A DNA stretch of 64,000 bases from CAYSYY01 sp964576115 [NCBI: uncultured Gemmatimonadota bacterium] (lineage in GTDB: Bacteria > Blakebacterota > Blakebacteria > Blakebacterales): the NCBI GenBank assembly GCA_964576115.1, contig CAZNUA010000007.1, forward strand, positions 51,510-115,509. The letters run 5' to 3'. Positions 42,519-50,059 of the stretch are shown here, one piece after another. Position 1 is the first letter of the stretch; every line of letters begins with the position of its first letter. The notes below the pieces were generated by a model, which searched no databases, was not told where the DNA came from, and saw nothing but the letters and a program-made list of their open reading frames with translations. The translations under genes were made by a program, and so were the position numbers.

Positions 42519-44114
42519 ATGGACGGATTCTTCGCGGGATTGGATGTTTCCACCCAGAGCACCAAGCTGGTCGTGATCGATGCCGGTGCGGGGACGGTGA
42601 TCCACGTCGACGTGGTCAACTACGACGAGGACCTGCCCCACTACGGCACCCGGGACGGCACCATTCCCGACCTCGGCGAGGGGGTATCGGAATCCGATCC
42701 CCGGATGTGGCTCGAGGCGGTCGACACCCTGCTGGGCCGGCTGAAGATGAGCCGGATCCGGGGCGAAGAAATCCGGGCCCTGGCGGTCTCGGGCCAGCAA
42801 CACGGTCTGGTCGCCCTCGATGCCGACGGCGAGCTGGCTCGCCCGACGGCCAAGTTGTGGAACGATTTCTCCACCCACGAGGAGTGCCAACTGCTGACCG
42901 ATGCCGTCGGCGGCGACGAGGCCATGATCGCTGAGGTGGGCAACACCCAGCGCACCGGCTATACCGCCCCGAAGATTCTGCATCTCAAACGCCACGAACC
43001 GGAGAACTACGAACGGGCCGCCACGCTCTTCCTGGTCCACAACTACATCAACTGGTACCTGACCGGAGGCCCCGACGGTGGCGTGCGCGTCATGGAACCG
43101 GGGGATACCTCGGGCACCGCCCTCTGGCACCCCAGGCACCGGGAGTTCTCCGGCCTGGTCCTGGCGGCAATCAGTCCCGAACTGCGGAGCAAGCTGCCGC
43201 CCGTGCGTTCCTCGGACGAGACGATCGGCACCCTCGCCCCCGCCCTGGCCGAGCGCTTCGGCCTCTCCCCGACCTGCCGGATCGACGCCGGGAGCGGGGA
43301 CAACATGTACGGCGCTATTGGGACCGGGAACTACGCGCCCGGTATCGTCACGGTGAGCCTGGGCACCAGCGGCACCGCCTACACCTTCATGGAGGAGCCC
43401 TTTATCGATCCCACCGGCGAGATCGCCGCCTTCTGTGACGCCACCAGCCACTGGCTCCCCCTGCTCTGCGTGTCCAACATGGCCAACGGTTACGCCGCGG
43501 TACGGCGCGAGTTCGATCTGGATCACGAGGCTTTCGATGACCTCGTCCAGAAGGGCGAGACTACCAACGGGAGCCGTATCCTGGTGCCGTGGTATGAAGG
43601 GGAACGCACACCCGATCTGCCCCTGGCCGCCCCCGTCTGCTTCGGTTTCAGTCCCGGCGACTTCACTCCCGAGAACCTCTGCCGGGCTGTTCTCGACGGT
43701 CACGTCCTGAACCTCTGGGCGGGTTTCTCCCGCATGCCCGTCGAGCCCCGCCAGATCCATCTCACCGGCGGGCTGACCCGCTCCAGAGCCTGGGGCTGTG
43801 CCATCTCCGAGATCTTCGGCGCCGAGACGGTGCCGGTCGAGGGCGAGGGGGCCGCCCTCGGGGCGGCGATCCACGCCGCCTGGGTGTGGTTCAAGGAAGC
43901 AGACAAGCCCGTGCCGCTGGCCGAGCTGGCCGAACCGCTGCTGCAGTTCGATACCGGCCGGCGCTGTCGGCCGCGGCCCGAAACCCGGGCGGCCCGCGAC
44001 CTGCAGAAGCGGCTCTATCTGGCCGTCACCAGCCGTCTGCGGGGGCTGGAGGGTGAAGATCCCTTCGCCCTGCGCCATGCCCTGTTGACTCTGAACCGGG
44101 AGAACGGATCGTGA
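42519..44114 (+). CDS. xylB: Xylulokinase-type FGGY sugar kinase
   Basis: 531-residue FGGY carbohydrate kinase. The N-terminal ATP-binding motif GLDVSTQSTKLVVID and the SGQQHGLV motif (about residues 91-98) match xylulokinases. The catalytic base should be Asp261 in DAGSGDNMYGAIGTG. The C-terminal domain has HLTGGLTRSRAWG and EGAALGAAIHAAW. It would phosphorylate D-xylulose, or another ketose, in the cytoplasm to feed the pentose phosphate pathway. The ATG at 42519 lies just after GTGAGGG; an in-frame ATG at 42507 is also possible. A C-terminal fragment of a sugar isomerase/epimerase follows directly, and a GH3 glycosidase is nearby, consistent with pentose use. Ribulokinase or another FGGY activity cannot be excluded. 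Confidence 0.85.
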   Translation: MDGFFAGLDVSTQSTKLVVIDAGAGTVIHVDVVNYDEDLPHYGTRDGTIPDLGEGVSESDPRMWLEAVDTLLGRLKMSRIRGEEIRALAVSGQQHGLVALDADGELARPTAKLWNDFSTHEECQLLTDAVGGDEAMIAEVGNTQRTGYTAPKILHLKRHEPENYERAATLFLVHNYINWYLTGGPDGGVRVMEPGDTSGTALWHPRHREFSGLVLAAISPELRSKLPPVRSSDETIGTLAPALAERFGLSPTCRIDAGSGDNMYGAIGTGNYAPGIVTVSLGTSGTAYTFMEEPFIDPTGEIAAFCDATSHWLPLLCVSNMANGYAAVRREFDLDHEAFDDLVQKGETTNGSRILVPWYEGERTPDLPLAAPVCFGFSPGDFTPENLCRAVLDGHVLNLWAGFSRMPVEPRQIHLTGGLTRSRAWGCAISEIFGAETVPVEGEGAALGAAIHAAWVWFKEADKPVPLAELAEPLLQFDTGRRCRPRPETRAARDLQKRLYLAVTSRLRGLEGEDPFALRHALLTLNRENGS

Positions 44115-44115
44115 T

Positions 44116-44319
44116 CCGCACCCTGACCCGCCGGGTACAGAGGGCGATTCCTTCATGCCCTATTTCCGCGCTCTGGCCAGCATCGGCTATACCGGCCGGC
44201 TCTCGATCGAGTGCGGCTGGGACGATCTGGCCGCCCAGCTCCCCCGGGCGGTGGCCACCCTGCGCGAGCAGATGGCGCAGATCGGCCAGCACCCCCTTGC
44301 CAGGAGCCTGTTGGAGTAA
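44116..44319 (+). pseudogene. C-terminal remnant of a TIM-barrel sugar isomerase/epimerase
   Basis: Just after the xylulokinase stop, the frame ending at TAA 44317-44319 reads PPGTEGDSFMPYFRALASIG, then YTGRLSIECGWDDLAAQLPR and VATLREQM. This is the end of a xylose isomerase-like TIM-barrel protein (AP endonuclease 2 superfamily), where G-E-GD, FRAL-IGY-G and SIEC normally close the barrel. About 68 residues remain of the 270-300 expected. An ATG at 44155 without a ribosome site could give 54 residues at most. The 5' part was probably lost in a deletion that joined it to the kinase gene. Confidence 0.7.
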
Positions 44320-44327
44320 CCCCCCTC

Positions 44328-45701
44328 CTAACGGACCACGTACGGCCGGCGGTACTCCCGGGTCAGCAGAGCGTCGGCTTCACGGTCACTCACGAACCGC
44401 TCCCGGATCGGATCGTATTCCAGCTTGCGTCCCACCCGATACGAGATATTGGCCAGGTGGTGAAGCCGGTCGGAGCGGAAACCGGTCGCCACGGGGCAGG
44501 TCAGGTCGGCCTGGTTGCCGGTCCGTACGGCATAGATGAAGTTGGCGAAGTGGTTGCCCCCCCCCGAACCGCCCAGGTTCATCGGGTCGGCCGCCGCCTC
44601 GACCGTGTCCGAACCGGGCCCCGGTTCGTTCTCGCGGCCGAAATAACTCTGCCAGTTCGTGCCGTCCAGATGCAGCCACCCCTCGGTCCCGAAGAAGAGG
44701 TTCCCGATCCGGATCCCGTCCTCGGCTCCTGTGTAGAGCCCCCGGACTTCAAACTGCAGAATCCTGCCGTCGGCGTACTCGAGTACGGCGGTCTGGGTGT
44801 TGGGAGTCTCCTGGGCCGAGTCGAAAGCGAAGTAACCTCCCGCCGAATGGATGAACCGGGGCGGTTCGTCGATATCGAGACCCCAGCGGGCGATGTCCCA
44901 CTGGTGGGGGCCCTGGTTACCGATGTCGCCGCAGCCGTAATCCCAGTGCCAGTGCCAGTTGTAGTGAAAGCGGTTCTGGTTGAAGGGCCGTTCGGGGGCC
45001 GGCCCCAGCCAGAGGTCGTAGTGTACCCCCTCGGGGACCGGGCTGTCGGGAAAGCGCCCGATCGAATCGCGCGGCTTGAAACAGAGCCCTTTGGCCATGT
45101 AGACCTCGCCGATGCCGCCCGAATGCAGGAACGCCATGGCCTGACGCACGTTGCGTAGCGACCGGTTCTGCATGCCCACCGCCACCACCCGGCCGGTGCG
45201 GGCCTGGGCTTCGACCATCCGGTGGCCCTCGAAGATGTTGTGACAGCAGGGCTTCTCGCTGTAGACATGCTTGCCCGCCTCAACCGACCAGATCGTCGCC
45301 AGGGCGTGCCAGTGATTGGGGGTGGCGATGGCTACGGCGTCGATGTCCCGGTCCTCGAGCATGCGGCGCAGATCCCACGCGGTACCGGGGGGAGTATCCT
45401 GAATGCCTTCGAGCCGGGCGATCGTATCGGCGAAGAGATTCTCGTCGACATCCACGATGGTTTTGATGTGCACCCCCGGCAGTCCGGCGAAACCGGTCAT
45501 GAGCTGGGCGCCGCGACTGCGGATGCCGATCACGGCCATGACGACCCGATCGTTGGCACCCTGGATGCCGGCGCCCGCCGACGGTGCCGGCAGAGCCGAG
45601 ACCTTTGCCGCCAGCGTACCCCCGGCGGCGAGCCCCGCGGCAGCCCGGGCGCTGCGGGCCATGAACTCACGACGCGAGGTGGAGCTTCGACGAACTGACA
45701 T
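44328..45701 (-). CDS. Tat-exported Gfo/Idh/MocA family oxidoreductase
   Basis: 457-residue NAD(P)-dependent oxidoreductase. The N-terminus is a twin-arginine signal (SRREFMARSARAAAGLAAGG), typical of exported members that carry their cofactor in folded form. The nucleotide-binding strand VVMAVIGIRSRG precedes IVDVDEN, and the family motif AIATPNHWHA and then EKPCCHN follow, with the Lys expected at the active site. GDIGNQGPHQWDIARWGLDIDEPP is characteristic of a large exported subgroup in Planctomycetota and other glycan-degrading bacteria. Substrates are usually sugars or glycosides. The ATG at 45701 has AGGAGG upstream. The gene follows the GH3 gene on the same strand after 110 bp. Confidence 0.9.
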   Translation of the reverse strand: MSVRRSSTSRREFMARSARAAAGLAAGGTLAAKVSALPAPSAGAGIQGANDRVVMAVIGIRSRGAQLMTGFAGLPGVHIKTIVDVDENLFADTIARLEGIQDTPPGTAWDLRRMLEDRDIDAVAIATPNHWHALATIWSVEAGKHVYSEKPCCHNIFEGHRMVEAQARTGRVVAVGMQNRSLRNVRQAMAFLHSGGIGEVYMAKGLCFKPRDSIGRFPDSPVPEGVHYDLWLGPAPERPFNQNRFHYNWHWHWDYGCGDIGNQGPHQWDIARWGLDIDEPPRFIHSAGGYFAFDSAQETPNTQTAVLEYADGRILQFEVRGLYTGAEDGIRIGNLFFGTEGWLHLDGTNWQSYFGRENEPGPGSDTVEAAADPMNLGGSGGGNHFANFIYAVRTGNQADLTCPVATGFRSDRLHHLANISYRVGRKLEYDPIRERFVSDREADALLTREYRRPYVVR

Positions 45702-45811
45702 GACGCAACCTCCTCTTCCGTATTCCCCGGTCCCGCTGTAATCCCCTGTTTCGACCTTTCTGCGTATCCCTGTGCCGGTGTCCCCGCCCGTCGGCGGGCC
45801 GGATTCCGGAT

Positions 45812-48505
45812 TCACCTGTCGACGATCACAAAGCGCTCCCCCGTAACCGTGAACCGGCCCGTCACCACCCCCGTGGTGGCGGCATCGGCCGAACCGCTGA
45901 AGCCGGGCTGTTTACCCCCCACACCGACCTGAAAAATCCCCGGCTCGACGACGCGCAGCCAGTGCACGTCGATCAGCGACAGTTGCCGGGGGGTCAGGGT
46001 GAAACTGACCCGCTGCGAGGCGCCGGGACGCAGGTGCAGGCGCCGGAATCCGGCCAGGGCCCGGATCGGGACCGGCACGTCGGCCTCCAGATCCGTCAGG
46101 TAGAGCTGGACCACCTCATCACCGGCCCGTTCGCCGGTATTGGTGACCGTAACCGATACGGTGACCTCCTCCCCGGTCTGCACCTCGACCGGCAGCTCCA
46201 GATCGGAGTAGGCGAAGGTGGTGTAACTCAGTCCGTGCCCGAAAGGATAGAGCGGCTCGCCCTCGAAGTAGCGGTAGGTGCGTCCGGCCATGGCGTAGTC
46301 CTCAAAGGGGGGCAGCTGATCGACCGAGGCGTAAAACGTCACCGGCAGACGGCCGGCCGGGCTCACATCACCGAAAAGAACTTCGGCGATGGCCGTACCG
46401 GCCGCCTGCCCCGGGTACCAGGCCTCGAGGATGGCCGGTACGTGTTCATCGGCCCACCCCAGGCCCAGAGCACTGCCGTTGAGCAGGACCAGGACGACCG
46501 GTTTGCCCACCGCCGTAACGGCCTCGAGCAGGTCCTGCTGCGGGGCCGGCAGAGCGATGTCGGTCCGGTCACCGCCGGAGAAACCGGGCACCTCGACCCG
46601 CATCTCCTCTCCCTCGAGGCGGGGTGAAAGCCCCAGGCACATGATGACGACCTCGGCCCGGCGGGCGGCTTGAAGAGCCCGCTCCCGGGCCTCGGGGCGG
46701 GGACCGGCCCAGAGCAACTGCATGGTGGCGTCGCTGTTCAGATCCCAGTACTCCACTACGATTTCGTACTCCCGTCCGGCTTCGAGTCCGACCGTGTGGG
46801 ATCGAATCCGGCTGTGATGCTGACTGGCATACTGGATGACCTGCTCGCCCTCGAAAAAGAGCCGTACGCCGCCGAAACCGTTCAGAGCCAGGTGCCAGGT
46901 ACCGCTTGCCGGGGGCGTGATCCGGCCGCTCCAGCGCACCCCGAAGTCATCCTCGTCCATACCCCGGGCCGGGGCCTCGGCCCACCAGTTGAAGTCGATC
47001 TCCTCGTCCAGGCGCACGAAGCGCGGCTCGCCGTCGAAGTCTCGGTTGTCGTAGTACTCGCCGCGCAGACCAGCCACCTCGCGCCCGTCGACGGTGGTCC
47101 GCAGGGCGGTGACGGGCACGGTCATGAAGCTGGGAGTATTCTCAGCCAGATCGCAACCCGGTTCGAAGAGCACCTCGGTGCTCCGATCAACCCGCCGCCG
47201 GATCCCCTCCAGCGGGGTGACCGGAGCCGAGGGAATGCCGTTGTAGTTGCCGAGCAGGATCTCGACATCGTCGGCGTTGGGACCGATCACGGCGATGGTA
47301 CCGACCCGGTCGTCGAGAGGCAGCAGGCCGTCGTTGGAGAGCAGGACCAGCGACTTGCGGGTGGTTTCCAGAGCCAGCCGGGCATGGGCCGGCGAGTCGT
47401 TGACGCGCCAGGGGGTGTCGGCCCACGGCACCCGTTCGGGAGGATCGAACATCCCCAGCCGGATCCGGGCTTCCATCAGGCGACGCATCGAGACATCGAT
47501 TTGCTCTTCGGTCACAAGCCCCTGCCCGACCGCATCGACCAGTGAGCCGTACATGCTGCCGCAGTTCAGATCGCAGCCGGCTATGACTCCCATGGCGGCC
47601 GCCTCGGCGCGCGTCTCGACCAGAGCGTGAGCGTTGCGACGGTAGATATTGCTGATCGCCCCGCAGTCGGAGACGACATAGCCTTCAAAGCCCCACTGCT
47701 CGCGCAGGATCCCCTGCAGCATCCAGGAGGATCCGCAACAGGCTTCGTCGAGGGTGCGATTGTAGGCGCACATCACGCTCCAGGCGCCCCCCTCGACGAT
47801 CGAAGCCCGGAAGGCCGGCAGGTAGGTTTCTTCGATATCGCGCCAGTCGGCATAAGCGTTGAAGGAGTGCCGCAGCGGTTCGGGTCCGCTGTGCACGAAA
47901 AAGTGCTTCGGGGTGGCCACCGTCTTGAGATAAAACTCGTGATCGCCCTGCATGCCCCGCACGAAGGACACCGCCAGCCGTCCGGCGAGCCAGGGATCCT
48001 CGCCGTAGGTTTCCATCCCCCGCCCCCAACGGGGGTCGCGGAAGATGTTGATGTTGGGAGACCAGAAGGTCAGACCCTGGTAAATACCGCGGTGCCCGCG
48101 GCGCACGCTCTCGTGGTACTTGGCCCGGGCCTCGTCGCTGATGGCGGTGGCGACCCGGAACATGAGTTCATCATCCCAGGTCGCGGCCAGACCGATCGCC
48201 TGGGGAAAGACCGTGGCCCGTCCCGCCCGGGCCACGCCGTGCAGGGCCTCGTTCCACCAGTTGTATTCCGGCACGCCGATCCGCTCGATCGCGGCGGCGG
48301 GATGGACCATCTGGACGGCTTTCTCTTCCAGGGTCATCCGCGAGACCAGATCCTCGACCCGCTGCTCGAGGGGCCGGTCCGGATCCTGGAAGGGAAACTC
48401 CCAGGCGATCCGGGAGGCCGGGCCGCAGCCGGCTGCAGTCATCAGCACGGCCAGGGCGGCGACTGAGAGAGTGGAAAGCTTCCATGCGATCATGACCGGG
48501 CTCAT
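45812..48505 (-). CDS. GH3 beta-glycosidase lipoprotein with PA14 insert
   Basis: 897-residue glycoside hydrolase family 3 enzyme. Lipoprotein signal LMTAAGC (Cys27). The N-terminal barrel has the motif HFFVHSGPEP (about 201-210) and the nucleophile Asp280 in GYVVSDCGAI, the wording of the beta-xylosidase/beta-glucosidase group. A PA14 domain (about 478-602, RGEYYDNRDF...SGRITPPASGTWHLAL) is inserted in the second domain. A fibronectin III-like domain closes the protein (GEEVTVSVTVTNTGERAGDEVVQLYL). I chose ATG 48505 because it overlaps the stop of the preceding gene (ATGA). A start at 48493 is also possible. Xylosidase activity would suit the nearby xylulokinase. This is an inference. Confidence 0.92.
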   Translation of the reverse strand: MSPVMIAWKLSTLSVAALAVLMTAAGCGPASRIAWEFPFQDPDRPLEQRVEDLVSRMTLEEKAVQMVHPAAAIERIGVPEYNWWNEALHGVARAGRATVFPQAIGLAATWDDELMFRVATAISDEARAKYHESVRRGHRGIYQGLTFWSPNINIFRDPRWGRGMETYGEDPWLAGRLAVSFVRGMQGDHEFYLKTVATPKHFFVHSGPEPLRHSFNAYADWRDIEETYLPAFRASIVEGGAWSVMCAYNRTLDEACCGSSWMLQGILREQWGFEGYVVSDCGAISNIYRRNAHALVETRAEAAAMGVIAGCDLNCGSMYGSLVDAVGQGLVTEEQIDVSMRRLMEARIRLGMFDPPERVPWADTPWRVNDSPAHARLALETTRKSLVLLSNDGLLPLDDRVGTIAVIGPNADDVEILLGNYNGIPSAPVTPLEGIRRRVDRSTEVLFEPGCDLAENTPSFMTVPVTALRTTVDGREVAGLRGEYYDNRDFDGEPRFVRLDEEIDFNWWAEAPARGMDEDDFGVRWSGRITPPASGTWHLALNGFGGVRLFFEGEQVIQYASQHHSRIRSHTVGLEAGREYEIVVEYWDLNSDATMQLLWAGPRPEARERALQAARRAEVVIMCLGLSPRLEGEEMRVEVPGFSGGDRTDIALPAPQQDLLEAVTAVGKPVVLVLLNGSALGLGWADEHVPAILEAWYPGQAAGTAIAEVLFGDVSPAGRLPVTFYASVDQLPPFEDYAMAGRTYRYFEGEPLYPFGHGLSYTTFAYSDLELPVEVQTGEEVTVSVTVTNTGERAGDEVVQLYLTDLEADVPVPIRALAGFRRLHLRPGASQRVSFTLTPRQLSLIDVHWLRVVEPGIFQVGVGGKQPGFSGSADAATTGVVTGRFTVTGERFVIVDR

Positions 48506-49212
48506 CCCTCCAGATAGGGGGTAAAGACGGAGCGGAATTCCTCGAGCCGGGAATCGAGCACCCGGGGCACCAGGACGGTGAACAGGTCGAGTCGAACCAG
48601 ACTGTTGAGCCCGGCGTCGCGGCTGCTCACCGCCGCCAGCCGTTCCGAGAGGCCCATATTCACCGCGTGGATCTGCTCGTAGATGGCACTCAGTCCGGTG
48701 CATTTCCAGTCGGGTTCGAGCCCCTGCCGAACCCGCAGGTACTGGGCGATCAGGTACATCGAAATCGACCGCCAGGCGGTTTCGCGGGGCGAGGAGAGGG
48801 GCAGATGGATTGTCAGCATCGGGCGGAGCGGGGCCATGTGAGGACACGCGCTGGCGGCCATGTAAATACCCATGAGGGAGTGCAAAGCGTCCTGCATGGT
48901 CGTATGCAGATGACAGGTCCGATCCGTGGTCGCGACCTCCAGGTCCACTTCCTCGAAACTGAGGCGGTCGCCGAAGGTCTCGACAATGACCGAAAGGACC
49001 TCGGCCACCGGGCAGAGCGGATTGCGCGCCGGGCTCAAGGGACAGTTGGTACACTGACGGAAGGTGAGTGCGGCCCAGTCGGGCAGCACGCGGGGAGGTT
49101 CGCGTACCAGTTCGAGCGTATCGGTCCGCAGGCGGGGCGCCAGAACGACCTCTTCCCCACCGGGCAACCGGAATGAGTAGGTGATCGTGATCTCCGACGG
49201 CTCCTCAGGCAT
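48502..49212 (-). CDS. Cys-containing protein of unknown function (DUF6901-like)
   Basis: 236-residue soluble protein. ITITYSFRLPGGEEVVLAPRL begins the fold, followed by FRQCTNCPLSPARNPLCPVAEVLSVIVETFGDRLSFEEVDLEV, with three Cys that could form a small metal site or redox pair. TTMQDALHSLMGIYMAASACPHMAPL and FRSVFTPYLEG-type helical segments follow. The pattern agrees with what I remember of DUF6901. I cannot confirm it here. The start overlaps the end of the ATP-grasp gene by eight bases (ATGCCTGA), and its stop overlaps the GH3 start, so it belongs to a coupled operon. No reaction can be assigned. Confidence 0.7.
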   Translation of the reverse strand: MPEEPSEITITYSFRLPGGEEVVLAPRLRTDTLELVREPPRVLPDWAALTFRQCTNCPLSPARNPLCPVAEVLSVIVETFGDRLSFEEVDLEVATTDRTCHLHTTMQDALHSLMGIYMAASACPHMAPLRPMLTIHLPLSSPRETAWRSISMYLIAQYLRVRQGLEPDWKCTGLSAIYEQIHAVNMGLSERLAAVSSRDAGLNSLVRLDLFTVLVPRVLDSRLEEFRSVFTPYLEG

Positions 49213-50059
49213 CGAGCCAGGTCTCCCTGAATACCTCCGCCAGGCGCCGAACGACCTCGCGGCGGATCCGCTCGGGCAGATCACGGGCCGGCCCCCAGGG
49301 GGTGTTGTTGGCATCCACGATGTAGATGCGGCCGTCATCGCGGTCGCGCAGGACGTCGATCTCGCCCCAGTCGAGGCCGTACTCCGAGCAGAAACGGGCG
49401 ATATCAGCCAACTCCCGCGCGGAGAGGATCTCATCGGTCTCCCGGACCTCCACCTTCAGCCAGCTACTGAAGAAGCGGTTGGAGGGGGGTTTATGCTTCA
49501 AGGTGAGCAGGGGTACCCGCCCGCCAATGACCGGAATGCGCAGTTCCTCGCAGAGCCCGTCGGGACCGATGTTATTCACCAGCCGCTGGTACGCGCACCC
49601 CTCGACCGGGGCGGGGAGCGGGCAGGTCACGACCCGACCGCTCTTCGAGGCGTTTTCATCGGATTTCTGTACGGCTTCCCCTTCATGACTGACGGGATTG
49701 ATCGCGAGCGGATAGCCGAAAGTGCGCTCGAAGACCTCGCCCAGGTGAGTCTTGCTGACGTCGCGACAGGCCAGGTTCAGGACTGGCGCATGTGCCGCAA
49801 TATCGCGCAATTCAGGATACTCGGGGCGCCAGGTGGTGTCTTTCCAGGCAAAGGCCAGATCGCAGCGGCGATGAAGATCGGTCGTGATGTTGTACCCCTG
49901 CTCGCGGCAGATCTTGAAGATCAGCGTCTTCTTGGCCGGGTACTGCGGGTAGAAGAGGATCGTCCGGGTCCGGAAGCCGCGGCGCAGCCACTTCCAGAGA
50001 AAGCGCAGCCGGTAGCCGAGCAGGGCTTTGAGCGGTATGCGGGTGTGCAGGAACCTCAA
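49205..50059 (-). CDS. ATP-grasp-like protein
   Basis: 284-residue protein with an ATP-grasp-type C-terminus: ELRIPVIGGRVPLLTLKHKP, then DWGEIDVLRDRDDGRIYIVDANNTPWGP (about 240-265), whose acidic and Asn residues bind Mg-ATP in the superfamily. YQRLVNNIGPDGL and a Lys-rich middle fit the nucleotide-binding lobe. Members ligate a carboxylate to an amine or thiol via acyl phosphate. The only start possible near the family N-terminus is a TTG at 50059, whose TTGA overlaps the stop of the M14 peptidase gene, so translation is likely coupled. There is no other Met in the protein. The substrate is unknown. Confidence 0.75.
   Translation of the reverse strand: MRFLHTRIPLKALLGYRLRFLWKWLRRGFRTRTILFYPQYPAKKTLIFKICREQGYNITTDLHRRCDLAFAWKDTTWRPEYPELRDIAAHAPVLNLACRDVSKTHLGEVFERTFGYPLAINPVSHEGEAVQKSDENASKSGRVVTCPLPAPVEGCAYQRLVNNIGPDGLCEELRIPVIGGRVPLLTLKHKPPSNRFFSSWLKVEVRETDEILSARELADIARFCSEYGLDWGEIDVLRDRDDGRIYIVDANNTPWGPARDLPERIRREVVRRLAEVFRETWLDA

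Noticed and set aside
42015-44156. Minus-strand reading frame of 713 codons
   Set aside because: It is antisense to the propeller gene and xylulokinase, with no recognisable domain.
44155-44319. 54-residue gene after xylulokinase
   Set aside because: It has an ATG but no ribosome site and matches only the end of a larger TIM-barrel family, so it is listed as a remnant rather than a gene.
45812-49054. GH3 gene extended to 1080 codons
   Set aside because: Residues before the lipoprotein signal overlap the unknown gene and have no domain. The ATGA overlap supports 48505.
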